The notes: generated from the sequence alone by a model not told the origin. Positions 1 to 8,899 are shown, counted from the stretch's first letter. The stretch is DNA of 58,473 nt from Acidimicrobiales bacterium (GCA_024638815.1 JAHEJM010000009.1:12372-70844); one strand, 5' to 3'. Numbers and translations: made by a program.

Positions 1-498
1 TTCCTGACCGATCACCTCGACCTGATTCCGAGGACCGGAGCAGCGCTCGATATCGCCTGCGGCCGGGGTCGAGGCTCGCTGTGGATGGCGTCGATGGGTC
101 TGGACGTGCTCGGTGTGGATGCGTCGCCCGTGGCGATCGATCTTGCCCGACGGGGTGCCGACCGGTTCGGGCTGGCCGACCGATGTCGGTTCGAGGTCCA
201 CGATCTCGACACCGGCCTACCGGAACCGCCTTGGTCGGCCGATTCCTTCGACCTGATCCTCTGCCACCTCTTCCGCGACCCGGCGTTGTACGGACAGATG
301 GAAGCCCGACTGGCTCCCGGCGGGCTGCTTGCCATAGTCGTGCTGGCCGGGCCCGCCGGCAAGAGCGGCGGGTACCGGGCCGAACCGGACGAGCTGACCC
401 GGGCCTTCGGCAGGTTGAGACTGCGTGATCACGGCGCGGACAGTGGCCGACTCTGGTTGGTGGCGACACGACCAAGACCGCAGGCACCGAGTTCGTAA
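1..498 (+). CDS. SAM-dependent class I methyltransferase, 5' end outside window
   Basis: The reading frame is open from base 1, so the N-terminus is missing; 165 residues remain. The visible part opens with a glycine-rich motif I (ALDIACGRGRG), followed by VLGVDASPVAIDLAR, whose acidic residue is expected to bind the SAM ribose. A post-I motif (SFDLILCHLF) and LAPGGLLAIV come next, the usual order in Rossmann-fold methyltransferases of the methyltransf_11/25 type. The substrate cannot be read from sequence. The C-terminus is short, so little beyond the SAM-binding core follows. The next gene starts about 55 bases downstream on the same strand. Confidence 0.8.
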   Translation, partial: FLTDHLDLIPRTGAALDIACGRGRGSLWMASMGLDVLGVDASPVAIDLARRGADRFGLADRCRFEVHDLDTGLPEPPWSADSFDLILCHLFRDPALYGQMEARLAPGGLLAIVVLAGPAGKSGGYRAEPDELTRAFGRLRLRDHGADSGRLWLVATRPRPQAPSS

Positions 499-552
499 AT
501 AATCGACGATAGAGTCGTGTCTTCGAAGCAGTGCGGGCAGGGAGGGTCGCCG

Positions 553-2178
553 GTGAGTGGACAAGAGAACGACAGCGACGTCAAGGCACTCGGGTCCCAA
601 CGGCCCAACCAGGGAGACGGCGGAACCGACAGCACTGCCCAACTCGACAGCGGGTTGGTGGAGGCCGACAGCAACGACCACGACACCGACCCGGCCGACG
701 ATAACGACACCGATCACCGGATCGACGACGGGACCAAGCGCCGCCCGTCCCGTACTCTCGTCGCCGGCACGGCGGCGGCGTTGGTCATCGCCGGAGGATT
801 GGCTTTCGTCATCCTGACCGACTCGGGGGCGGACATGGACTACGACTCGAATTTGGCCATGATCCGGACCCATAGCGGCCGCAACATGTTGCTCGACGAG
901 TCGCCGTTCCGCGACGTCCCGATGGACGACCTCGACATCTCCGACTCCTCGCCGCTGCTCGGTCCCCGCACCGACTACCTCGACAACACCAACGGCAACC
1001 CCGAGCAGGCCTTCCCCATCGAGGCCGGTGGGCAGTTCCGGACCTCCTGTGAATTCTCCCACTTCGCCTACGATGATCCGCTCGTCCATCCCAACGAGCC
1101 CGGCCGGGCGCACCTGCACATGTTTTTCGGAAACACCGACATCAACGCCTTCTCCACCTACGAGACCATGCGCGACTCCGGCTCCAGCACCTGCAATGGG
1201 CAGGAGCTGAACCGCACCGGCTACTGGGCCCCGGCGATGATCGACGGCGACGGCAATGTTCGCATTCCCGAACGTGTGGTCGTCTATTACAAAGGGGAGG
1301 GGCTGTCGAACGCCTCCAACTATCCCGAGTTCGACGATGTCGGCGCCAAAGTGTACGAACCACGCATGGCGAACATCGCGTCCCAGCCCCGCTCGGTACC
1401 CGAGCTGGCCACCTTCGACGGGGGCGAGGACACCGAGTTCAACTTCGGCTGCACCAACAACTTCTCACCTGCCCCGTTCGCCACCGGCATCGGTGAGATC
1501 CCCAACTGCTCCGGCGACTACTGGCTCGAGACCGAGGGCCAGCAGTACCCGACCACCCGGACGGTGCTGGAGATGAAGATCATGTTCTGGAACTGCTATG
1601 TCCCCGAGGGCGAGGACAACGACTGGACCCGCTGGCAGCCCTCCGGCAACACCCGCGGTTCCTGGTACTACTCCAACTGCGACGGGCAGGGCGGCCAGGC
1701 CCAAGGTTCGCCCCCTTTGGCCGACAAGGATCATTATCCGAACCTCATCTACTTCGTCAACTACGTGGTCGAACCCGGTGAGGACACCAGCAGGTGGTTT
1801 CTGTCGTCCGACGTCGACGGCTCCGATCCCGACAATCCCCGCACGACCGGCTCCCCCGGTTCCACCCACCATGCGGACTGGTGGGGTGCCTGGCATCCCG
1901 ACATCAATCAGGAGTTCATCGACAATTGTGTGAACTTCAACAACGCCCCGGAGCCGTCGGGGTGCGGGTCGGGTTATCTCAGCGACGGCGGACCCGACGG
2001 TAGTGATCCGATTCCGGGTCGGGCCCTGCGCTACCGGGACCAGTACGACGTCCCGGGGGTCACCGAGAGCTACAGGGTGCCCCTGGCCACCCTGTTCGCC
2101 GAGTTGTGCGAGCCACTGGATCCGGCCCACTCCTATGATCCCGAGGTTCCCATGACCGGTGGCTACTGCCGAACCTGA
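553..2178 (+). CDS. membrane-anchored DUF1996 protein
   Basis: A 541-residue protein. Residues 1-67 are acidic and low-complexity, 68-89 form one hydrophobic segment (TLVAGTAAALVIAGG...) and the rest is extracytoplasmic. The exported part matches DUF1996, a family of unknown function found in actinobacteria and fungi; recognisable blocks are CEFSHFAYDDP, RAHLHMFFGN and HHADWWGAWHPD. Several Cys residues suggest disulphides. I chose GTG at 553 because GGAGGG lies six bases upstream; an in-frame GTG at 517 has no such site. The gene converges on the NUDIX gene at 2332; I see no clear terminator in the 150 bases between. Confidence 0.8.
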   Translation: MSGQENDSDVKALGSQRPNQGDGGTDSTAQLDSGLVEADSNDHDTDPADDNDTDHRIDDGTKRRPSRTLVAGTAAALVIAGGLAFVILTDSGADMDYDSNLAMIRTHSGRNMLLDESPFRDVPMDDLDISDSSPLLGPRTDYLDNTNGNPEQAFPIEAGGQFRTSCEFSHFAYDDPLVHPNEPGRAHLHMFFGNTDINAFSTYETMRDSGSSTCNGQELNRTGYWAPAMIDGDGNVRIPERVVVYYKGEGLSNASNYPEFDDVGAKVYEPRMANIASQPRSVPELATFDGGEDTEFNFGCTNNFSPAPFATGIGEIPNCSGDYWLETEGQQYPTTRTVLEMKIMFWNCYVPEGEDNDWTRWQPSGNTRGSWYYSNCDGQGGQAQGSPPLADKDHYPNLIYFVNYVVEPGEDTSRWFLSSDVDGSDPDNPRTTGSPGSTHHADWWGAWHPDINQEFIDNCVNFNNAPEPSGCGSGYLSDGGPDGSDPIPGRALRYRDQYDVPGVTESYRVPLATLFAELCEPLDPAHSYDPEVPMTGGYCRT

Positions 2179-2331
2179 ACCGTTCGCCGTGTGGAACTAC
2201 TCGGCGGTGTAGACGCCGTCCACCGTCTAGTACGAACCGGTTGATACCCGCTGCGTCAAGTCTGCCGGGATGCTCTCCGACGAACCCATCGGTCGCCTCT
2301 CGTCGCGTTGTCCACGGCCTGGTGAGGGTGG

Positions 2332-3339
2332 TCAGCTCGGCAAACTGAGGTCGAGGTCGCGAGGAACAACGAGGCTGTGGAGCTCGCAGCTTGCCTCCTC
2401 CAGATTCCTCCAGGAGTCGCCGCGATACACGAGAAGGGCGAGAGCCGCCGTGGGAAGGTTCTCCGAAAGGCGATGGAGGTCCTCCTCGGCGCCTGTGCCC
2501 ACGAGACGCTGGGCCAGGGTGTGCATTCCCGGGTTGTGGGCGATCAGCATAACCGTGCGTACATCATCGGGGGTCCGGCGCAAACGGTTCAGCATGGCCT
2601 GCGGGCCGGCGTGGTACAGGCCGCGATAGTGCCTCACCGCCGGGTTCTCTCCGAGGCCAGGCCGGACGCCCTCCAGCGTCTGGCGGGCGCGCAGTGCAGC
2701 GGAACAAACCACCAGCTCCGGATGGATGTCGGCCAGCCGGAAATACTCGGCCATGGTCTCGCACGCCCGCTCGCCCCTGGGGGCCAGGGGTCGATCGAAA
2801 TCGTCAAGTTCGGGATTCGACCAGCTCGACTTGGCGTGTCGAAAAAGGTAGACGAGGCGAGGTGCCCCGGTGGCCTCGCTGTCGGGAGGAAGCGCCACTC
2901 CATTCCGTGGCCGATCCACCAGCTGTGGCAGATCGGCAATGAGCTTGCGCAGCTTCTTCCGATCGATCTTTTTGGCGGCCTTGTCCACCGACAACCAGCG
3001 TCGGCGGCGACGGCTCGACTCGGGCCAATCCTGTAGCTCGTGGTGTACCGCCATCGGGTACACCTCCACCTCGCATGTCCCTCCCCATTTGCGATACCGA
3101 TACCGGCCAAGAGGTGTGGACCCGACCAAGCCCTCGACACCGGCCTCCTCACCCGCTTCAGCCGCCGCCGACGCAGCGGGACTCAGACCCGGTTCGACGA
3201 TCCCTTTCGGCACCACCCAACGCTTGCCACCCGACGACGAGATGATGAGCACTTCAAGCTTCCCATTCCTCCAGCGGTAGGGGACGACCGCGGACTGGCG
3301 GTAGATCCATGCCGGGTACGGGGTCTTGGGCGCCGTCAT
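2332..3339 (-). CDS. NUDIX hydrolase fused to SixA-type histidine phosphatase
   Basis: A 335-residue, two-domain protein. Residues about 5-140 are a NUDIX domain (VVPKGIVEPGLSP...EAGEEAGVEG). The box is altered: Leu replaces the first Glu after the Gly and Ala replaces the Arg, but the EExG metal-binding core is kept. Residues about 170-330 are a histidine phosphatase with the nucleophile motif RHAKSSW and a distal HNPG. The same order occurs in mycobacterial MutT1, which hydrolyses oxidised or diadenosine nucleotides and removes phosphate; that role is inferred. The start at 3339 follows a GGGGGGAG ribosome site and lies one base past the stop of the upstream gene, so the pair is probably coupled. 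Confidence 0.85.
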   Translation of the reverse strand: MTAPKTPYPAWIYRQSAVVPYRWRNGKLEVLIISSSGGKRWVVPKGIVEPGLSPAASAAAEAGEEAGVEGLVGSTPLGRYRYRKWGGTCEVEVYPMAVHHELQDWPESSRRRRRWLSVDKAAKKIDRKKLRKLIADLPQLVDRPRNGVALPPDSEATGAPRLVYLFRHAKSSWSNPELDDFDRPLAPRGERACETMAEYFRLADIHPELVVCSAALRARQTLEGVRPGLGENPAVRHYRGLYHAGPQAMLNRLRRTPDDVRTVMLIAHNPGMHTLAQRLVGTGAEEDLHRLSENLPTAALALLVYRGDSWRNLEEASCELHSLVVPRDLDLSLPS

Positions 3340-3340
3340 C

Positions 3341-4048
3341 TCACTCCCCCCGTTCGGTCTTGGGCGCCGCTGGAGCCATCTTCGTGATCCACGCCGGGTA
3401 CCCCAAGGAGTTGGCGGCATGAAGCCGGAGCGGTTCAGGGACGACACCACCGCCGGGGAGTGCCGCCCATGCCAACTCGAGTAGCAAACGGTGGCGGTCG
3501 AGCGGACCGAAGGCGGCGAACGCGAACGACCAGCTCGTCCGACCCTCGATCGAAATGGTGGCGATCTCGACATCACACCCCTGCCCGGTCATGGCCCGGC
3601 TGTCCTGCGAAAGCGCAAGCTCCTCTCCGTCGCTGCTGAAGCGTCGCTTGGTGATGGTCTTGTGGACATGGATCCAGTCCATGTCCTCGGTGAGGTGAAT
3701 ACGGCCGTCGGCCGGGCTCCACCGCTGCCATGTTTCGAGCCACCCTTCCAGGCCCGGATCGATGGAGAAGGCCGTCGGCGGGCCCCGTCGAACCTTCAGC
3801 TCCAAGACGCACTTGAAACGGCGTTTCACGCCGACGTCGACGGCACCGTCGAGGCGGTAGGTGTCCCATCGGACTTCGGTCAAACCGGTCGCCGCACCGC
3901 ACGTGAACCATGTGACAAGCTCCTCGGGGGGTCGGTCATCGAAAAACCATCGCATCTCCGAAGTGAGGTCGACCGAGACCTCGGGTGTGGACGAGGTCGC
4001 ATCGTCTCGAACCGGCTGGGCCGCAAGGCTGGATTCTGGACTGATCAT
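3341..4048 (-). CDS. uncharacterised protein, possible CYTH-like fold
   Basis: A 235-residue cytoplasmic protein with no signal or membrane segment. I do not recognise a named family. The central part has a spaced pattern of SEMRWFF, DTYRLDG, VGVKRRF and LELKVRRG. These alternating acidic and basic strands resemble CYTH/triphosphate-tunnel enzymes, but the diagnostic ExExK motif is not clean, so this is only a suggestion. Codon use is typical of the window. It is co-directional with the NUDIX-SixA gene and almost abuts it, so the two are probably co-transcribed; a shared role in phosphoester chemistry is inference. Confidence 0.6.
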   Translation of the reverse strand: MISPESSLAAQPVRDDATSSTPEVSVDLTSEMRWFFDDRPPEELVTWFTCGAATGLTEVRWDTYRLDGAVDVGVKRRFKCVLELKVRRGPPTAFSIDPGLEGWLETWQRWSPADGRIHLTEDMDWIHVHKTITKRRFSSDGEELALSQDSRAMTGQGCDVEIATISIEGRTSWSFAFAAFGPLDRHRLLLELAWAALPGGGVVPEPLRLHAANSLGYPAWITKMAPAAPKTERGE

Positions 4049-4229
4049 GTCGTTCAGATGGTGCTTTCATTCGTCTTCGTTGGATCGCCTTCGGGCACCG
4101 GGCCCTATTCGATCAAACCCCAGGACGGGTGGCAACCGCAAGTGCTTCCAGCGCCGGTTGTGTTCCGCTGCGATCCATCGCCAGGCTTTTGTTGCCGACG
4201 GGCCCCAGCCATGGTGGGTTCCGGCTCAC

Positions 4230-4491
4230 TCACAGCGCCGTCACGACGCAAAGAACACCGACGGCAAGCAAGCTGACGGCCCACACCACTCCGAGTGTGA
4301 ACCAGCTCTTTGAGATGAAGCTGAGACCGGCGACCGCCCACGATCACTCCGGCTGTCGCCCTGATCTCCCGCTCCCAGTTGACCAGCCATCCGGCAATGG
4401 CGAACGGCACCATCACGAGGGTCATGGTCAGCAGGTCCCCGACAGCCAGGGGCACGAGAGCGGCGAGGACGTCGCGCCGACCTCGACCCAT
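4230..4491 (-). pseudogene. small three-helix membrane protein, frameshifted
   Basis: From ATG at 4491 the frame reads MGRGRRDVLAALVPLAV, then a hydrophobic stretch ending PFAIAGWLVNWEREIRA. At the CCC run 4337-4339 (GGG on the coding strand) the coding signal moves to another frame. Removing one G gives a continuous 86-residue protein continuing VIVAVAGLSFISKSWF and ending in a last hydrophobic segment. Both parts have GC-rich third positions, so both look coding. With repair it would have three membrane segments; the PF-x3-GW pattern faintly recalls DUF3054, which I would not rely on. It may be a real mutation or a one-base sequence error. Confidence 0.45.
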
Positions 4492-4732
4492 GAGCCCGGC
4501 GGAGACGGTGGTGCGGGGGTTCGCCGCACGCCGGGGGCGACACCAGGACCGGCGTTGGCCGGTATCGATTCGGTTGTGGCGTATCGACGGGCGTTGGCGT
4601 TGGACGCGGATGCAGCACCCGGCGGGTTGCCGGGCGCTGCATCGGTTCGGGAACTCTCGGGTTGGCGTTAGTCCCAGATGCTTCCTTGGTGGAGTCGTAG
4701 GGTTGGTCGGGAGGTCAGGTGGTGTGTCACGG

Positions 4733-6181
4733 TCAGCTCCAGCCGTTCCCGCTCCAGGTCGCCCCGGACCACGTTGCACCGGACCAGGTGGCCCCGCTCC
4801 AGGTGGCCCCGCTCCAGGTGGCCCCGGACCACGTTGCACCGGACCAGGTGGCCCCGCTCCAGGTGGCCCCGCTCCAGGTGGCCCCGGACCACGTCCCGCC
4901 CGACCAGGTGGCCCCGCTCCAGGTGGCCCCGCTCCAGGTGGCCCCGGACCACGTCCCGCCCGACCAGGTGGCGCCGGTTGGGGCGGTGAGGCCGGTCCGG
5001 CGTCCTGCGGCTCGGGAGTGGGACTGGGTGGGCGCTCCGAACTCGACTCGCTCCCAGGAGTCTTCGGCGTCGATGACTCCGTTGCCGATGGCCACGGGGC
5101 CGTAGTCGAGGTCGGTCTCGGCTTCCTCGATGAGGTTGGCCTTGAGCTCGTCGACCGTCATGTCGGGGAAGTGGTCGAGCATTCGGGCCGCCACACCACT
5201 GGTCACAGCAGCAGCTTGCGAGGTGCCCGAGCCGAGGAAGAAGTCGGTGTCGTATCGGGCCAAGGGATTCCCAGCGTCAGCAGTCGATCCGGGCACCCGG
5301 TAGGAGGCGATCGACCGGCCGGGGGCGACGAGGTCAGGGTTGCGGTCGTTGTCGCCCCGGGACGACCAGGCGGTGACGTGCTGATATTCCTCGTTGACGC
5401 CGGTGGTGTCATCGGAGGCGCCGACACTGAACACGTAGGGGTCGATGGCCGGCGAGTCAAGGTGGCCCTGCAATGTGCCCTGGTTGCCGGCGGCGACCAC
5501 AACGAAGATCCCGGCGTCCCACGCCCGCTCGACTGCAGCCGACAGGGGGTCTCCCACATGGTCGCTGACTCCGGCCTGGCCCAGGGACAGGTTCAGGACC
5601 CGTATGTTGAGCCCATTGCTGTTGCGGTGCTCGACAACCCAGTCGATAGCCGCCACGACCTGTGGCACAGTGGTGAGCCCGTCGTGGCCGGCCACCTTCA
5701 CGCTGACGATCCGTGCTCCGGGGGCGATACCCTCGCGACCCGTTCGGGTGCCGGCGATGATGCCGGCCATGTGGGTCCCGTGGCCGTAGGTGTCGAGGTA
5801 GGCGGACTCCTTCGTTGACCCTTCGAACGAGAGATCGGGTCCGTGGAGGACCTTGTCGGATCCGTCGAGCCCATCGACCGGTGCCACGCCGGTGTCGATG
5901 AGGGCGACATCGATACCGGTCCCATCGCTGCTCTGGTCGCCGAATCGCTCCAACACATCGTCGGCCACCTTGTCGAGGTGGATCGGAACGGTCAGGTCGT
6001 CGGCGGCGAGAAACTGGACCGATGACGTGCTCATCAAACCGACCGAGGCCGACTCATCGGATGGGGCGGCGATCGGGGCGATCACTGCGGCCACCAGCAT
6101 CACCGCCGCCAACCATCGAGGGTGTCGGCGGCCGTCTGGCTTGGCTGGCAAGCGGCCGGGCGGGGACATTCGTTTCGGCAT
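4733..6181 (-). CDS. secreted subtilisin-like serine protease (S8) with WSGAT-repeat tail
   Basis: A 482-residue protein. The basic N-terminus plus WLAAVMLVAAVIAPIA (residues 23-38) is a signal peptide or anchor. The catalytic triad is Asp96 (ALIDTG), His134 (YGHGTHMAG) and Ser321 (GSGTSQAAA), with the oxyanion Asn233 in AAGNQG. The catalytic domain ends near residue 385. Residues 403-482 are 16 near-perfect G(A/G)TWS pentapeptides. No separate I9 propeptide is obvious between signal and Asp motif. Start ATG 6181 has GGAG upstream. The gene is monocistronic as far as can be seen; the upstream region 6182-6956 holds no clear partner. Likely an extracellular or surface protease; the substrate is unknown. 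Confidence 0.92.
   Translation of the reverse strand: MPKRMSPPGRLPAKPDGRRHPRWLAAVMLVAAVIAPIAAPSDESASVGLMSTSSVQFLAADDLTVPIHLDKVADDVLERFGDQSSDGTGIDVALIDTGVAPVDGLDGSDKVLHGPDLSFEGSTKESAYLDTYGHGTHMAGIIAGTRTGREGIAPGARIVSVKVAGHDGLTTVPQVVAAIDWVVEHRNSNGLNIRVLNLSLGQAGVSDHVGDPLSAAVERAWDAGIFVVVAAGNQGTLQGHLDSPAIDPYVFSVGASDDTTGVNEEYQHVTAWSSRGDNDRNPDLVAPGRSIASYRVPGSTADAGNPLARYDTDFFLGSGTSQAAAVTSGVAARMLDHFPDMTVDELKANLIEEAETDLDYGPVAIGNGVIDAEDSWERVEFGAPTQSHSRAAGRRTGLTAPTGATWSGGTWSGATWSGATWSGATWSGGTWSGATWSGATWSGATWSGATWSGATWSGATWSGATWSGATWSGATWSGNGWS
4736..4975 (-). repeat. in-frame 15-bp repeats (16 units) organised in 60-bp blocks
   Basis: The 3' end of the protease gene is a tandem array encoding G(A/G)TWS. 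At DNA level the units form higher-order blocks of 60 bp (for example 4781-4840, 4841-4900 and 4901-4960) that are almost identical, which indicates recent block duplication. It lies entirely inside the coding frame and ends with a variant unit GNGWS just before the stop codon. Confidence 0.95.
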
Positions 6182-6956
6182 TTGTCAGACTCCGTGGTCG
6201 AAGAGTTTTATCCAGAGACGCGATGCCGGTTTCGCCATTGGCTCCCCGAACGTCAGGCGACCAATTTGGCGACCGTTCGGATCAATGCTTCATCTGCTCG
6301 CAACAACCATCGACTCGATTACTCCGGAACTTGAGCAACGATCGACCTCAATGCCGCAACGCCCGGGGCAAGGTGCGTTCGGCGAGCGCTCGGGGCGGGA
6401 CCTGAGTCGCCGATGCGCCACAAGACGATGTTGCCAGCGCCATCCGGCGCGAAGAACGGGGCGGTCTCGCTCGTGCAAACGGAGAACCGCCATGAGCCAC
6501 GGCAGCAGGCTCGTTCAACCGCGTAGAGTGGCGGATAGTGGTCAAGGTCTGGTGCCGCCGCCATCGATCAACGCGTCCGAGATGGCATCCGGGCCATGAT
6601 GCTGCGAGCGGCCGAACAGCTCGCAGTGGTAGCTGGCGATGCCCGCCCTCGGGGGTCTAGGAAGAGGCTTGGGTCGGCGCGACCAATGCCGCGGCAAACC
6701 TGCCCAGGCTCGCGGGCTGGCACTGGAGACGAACCTCGGCGGCCGGGCCTGCACCACCTTGACGACGAACGCACGTCAGTGCCCTGGTTGGTGTGGAGTG
6801 GACGTGATTCTGAAGCGGTCAGCAGGGAACGACCGATTCCGTGCCCCGCCAAGCGAAGCGGCTGGTCCAGCTGCTGGTGGTGGCCCTGATCATCCACGTT
6901 TCGTCATTGCCCCAGCTCGGCTGGCCCCGTAAGGCCCTGACGGTCCTGGGTTTCGC
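6182..6956. other. 775-bp stretch without a convincing gene
   Basis: No frame here looks convincingly coding. The best candidate is a minus-strand open frame at 6319-6564 whose C-terminal half contains PFFAPDGAGNIVLWRIGD, faintly like a WD40 blade, but its upstream part and start are poor. Short plausible pieces in other frames (for example around 6600-6660 on the minus strand) suggest decayed sequence. It marks the left edge of the eroded region that continues to about 11.76 kb. Confidence 0.4.
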
Positions 6957-7181
6957 TCAATCCCACTCTGCGTACAAATCCACGGTCAGGCGTACCGCTG
7001 CGCCGTTCGGACCAAACCACTGAGACTGTCGCTTCCCGTACCAATCCCACTTACCTGGATGGAATCCTGGATAGGCACTGGGGATCGGACCGGTCTCAAC
7101 GTCTATGGCCATGATGTCGATCGGGATGACCAGACAGCGGCCGAGGACCTTGAGGATGCGATCCTTCGGCCAGACAGTCAC
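6957..7181 (-). CDS. small hypothetical protein
   Basis: A 74-residue frame from ATG 7181 with acceptable codon use and an aromatic-rich middle (PGKWDWYGKRQSQWFG) ending VRLTVDLYAEWD. No family is recognised and no strong ribosome site is visible. It lies in the eroded region next to another small minus-strand gene, so it may be a remnant rather than a working gene. Confidence 0.35.
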   Translation of the reverse strand: MTVWPKDRILKVLGRCLVIPIDIMAIDVETGPIPSAYPGFHPGKWDWYGKRQSQWFGPNGAAVRLTVDLYAEWD

Positions 7182-7204
7182 CGGCCCTGACCACGAACTC
7201 GGCG

Positions 7205-7471
7205 TCAGGCTAGGGCTGCCGTCAACTCCCCAGTGTTTCCGATGATCAGTCTTGCAGCGGCTCCGACCCCCATCTCCTCGGCAACTGCGGCGAAAGTCCT
7301 CAGCGCCCGCCGAACGCCAGGGAGTGCAGCTCGAGATCTCGCTTGCGTTTCAAGGGTCTGCAGATCGGCATCAAGGTCGGACCGTTCCTGATCGTCGAGC
7401 TGATCGAGGTGCAAGGCGCGAACGGCTTCGGCCAACTCAACGAGCAGCTCGCCGTTTGAAGTTGGCTCCAA
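7205..7471 (-). CDS. small helical protein, C-terminal part of a split gene
   Basis: An 88-residue frame beginning at TTG 7471. It is strongly helical and charged (LVELAEAVRALHLDQLDDQ... then VRRALRTFAAVAEEMG) and ends with a hydrophobic helix. This matches the C-terminal part of a common actinobacterial small-protein type in which a short beta segment containing GDGNxQ precedes a helical region. The matching beta segment is present just upstream in a different frame (7437-7535), so the ancestral gene was probably one open frame. Function is unknown. Confidence 0.45.
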   Translation of the reverse strand: MEPTSNGELLVELAEAVRALHLDQLDDQERSDLDADLQTLETQARSRAALPGVRRALRTFAAVAEEMGVGAAARLIIGNTGELTAALA

Positions 7472-7535
7472 CCATCACCCTCTGGGAGTTGCCGTCCCCG
7501 ACGGCGACCTGGGCGGGCCCGTGATATCTGATGGT
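7437..7535 (-). pseudogene. N-terminal beta segment of the same small protein, out of frame and truncated
   Basis: The minus-strand frame reads TIRYHGPAQVAVGDGNSQRV and continues 12 codons past the start of the helical frame before its stop. The AVGDGNSQ piece is typical of the N-terminus of this protein type. No start codon lies between it and the permease remnant that begins at about 7540 on the other strand. Either the 5' end was deleted or a rare start is used. Confidence 0.35.
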
Positions 7536-7539
7536 TGTA

Positions 7540-8474
7540 GAGCGCTGTTGTTCTACCGGTTGGAGTGCGTCCGGTCCGCCGCTGTACTCGGCGTTATCGG
7601 TGCCGGGGGTCTGGGATTCCAGCTTGACCTCAGCTTCGAATCGCTCCGATACCGGGAGATCTGGACGCTCATCCTCGCCCACATGGTGCTGAGTGGCGTC
7701 GCAGATGGGTGGTCGTCGCGACTCCGGCGTTCAACCGTACCGACGACGCGGAACCGCTCGCTCGTGGTGATCGCAGTGCTCGTGCCCCTCAGCTGGTGGT
7801 GGGCAGACATGAATTCGTCCCAGCTGTTCTCGGCTCGGACGATTCGCCGACCTGCTCCCGCCGAGCCTCGGCCCGGGCGGCTGGGGGGATCTGTTGGAAT
7901 CCACGGTCGACACGGTAGCGATGTCGATCATCGCCATCACTCTCGCTGCGGCTCTCGGCTTGCTGCTGGCGCTGGTGGCAGCTCGTCCCCGAATCCGGCG
8001 GCGGCATCCTGCCGGTCTGTTGGTCAGGGTTGTCCTCCTGCTGTTCCGCTCGGTCCCTCCGGTCATCTGGGCCTTCCTCGTCATCAACCCGGGCATCTGG
8101 CCCGGGACCTTGGCCCTCGCCGTGTACAACGTCGGGGTGCTCGGCCGCCTGTTCGCAGAGGTGTTCGAGGACAGAGACGAAAGGTCGGCCGGCCGTCTAC
8201 GATCGATCGGCGCCACGCGGCTCCAGGCAGTGATCCACGCCTCGATCCCCGAGACGGCCCCTCGGATCGTCTCGCTGGGCCTCTACCGCTGGGAGGTTGT
8301 GGGGCGGGAGAGCGTGATGGTCGGCATCATCGGAGCGGGAGCCCTGGGGCAGTTGATGAACGAACACCTGGCCGCCCGTGATCTTGCCGCCGTGATGGGG
8401 TTATCGTGGCCCTCATCGTCGTCGCGCTCGCCATCGACGACACCAGCGACCGACTCCGGCGCATGTTGCGATGA
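7540..8474 (+). pseudogene. PhnE-like phosphonate/phosphite ABC permease, 5' truncated, two frameshifts
   Basis: The first fragment (7555-7735) is the end of a PhnE-type permease domain: VRSAAVLGVIGAGGLGFQL, then a last membrane helix and an Arg-rich end. After a frameshift near 7848 a second permease domain runs 7852-8400 with STVDTVAMSIIAITLAAALG, the EAA-type loop RLRSIGATRLQAVIHASIPE and VMVGIIGAGALGQLM. A second frameshift in the G run near 8398-8401 moves the end into another frame (VIVALIVVALAIDD... to stop at 8474). A single two-domain permease missing its first domain's N-terminus explains all pieces. No ATP-binding or binding-protein gene is adjacent; a PhnD-like gene lies far away at 56562. 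Confidence 0.75.
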
Positions 8475-8616
8475 TCTCGGCCGCCGGCCATGTGCTACGG
8501 CGTCGGCGCTCCTGCGACTCGACAGAGGCACACCAGCCACCGGAAACCAAACCCGGCGGGAATCCGCCACCCAAGCCAGGAGACACCACGACGGGCTCGA
8601 CAACACCGAGGCCACC

Positions 8617-8892
8617 ATTACCGTCGACGAACTTGCCGAACTCCTGCTCGAGACCGGCCACCACCATCATCGGGCCTATGTCGAGTCGGATGGCACCGAT
8701 CCCGAGTGGGCGATGTGGTACGCCGGGTACCTGCAGAGCCGGCTGTGGGAACGAGCCGGTTCGCTCCCGTCCCGTAGCCTGCTCGTTCACCTTTTGCTCA
8801 CCGCCCAGACCGACCACGAGGCCAACGGCGGTGACAACCCGTGGCCGCCGCACTATGCGCACGTCATCCTCGCTGCACTCACCAAGGGCTGA
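8617..8892 (+). CDS. small conserved-looking hypothetical protein, start uncertain
   Basis: About 90 residues with a convincing composition: TVDELAELLLETGHHHHRAY, then DGTDPEWAMWYAGYLQSRL and a helical end. The DPxW..WYA..L pattern occurs in small actinobacterial proteins of unknown function. The frame is open far upstream but contains no ATG, GTG or TTG close to the conserved part, so the given start (ATT at 8617) is only a placeholder; the true start may have been lost. It follows the broken permease and sits 7 bases before the end of the opposing selenoprotein gene. Confidence 0.45.
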   Translation: MTVDELAELLLETGHHHHRAYVESDGTDPEWAMWYAGYLQSRLWERAGSLPSRSLLVHLLLTAQTDHEANGGDNPWPPHYAHVILAALTKG

Positions 8893-8899
8893 ATGCGGG

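Noticed and set aside
4105-4839. Continuous minus-strand frame of 244 codons rich in Pro, Gly and Arg
   Set aside because: Most of it is antisense to repeats or has no protein-like composition; only the frameshifted membrane gene inside it looks coding.
4736-4975. Regular repeats on the + strand that look like a CRISPR-type array
   Set aside because: There are no spacers, the period is 15 bp within 60-bp blocks, and the array is in frame with the protease gene.
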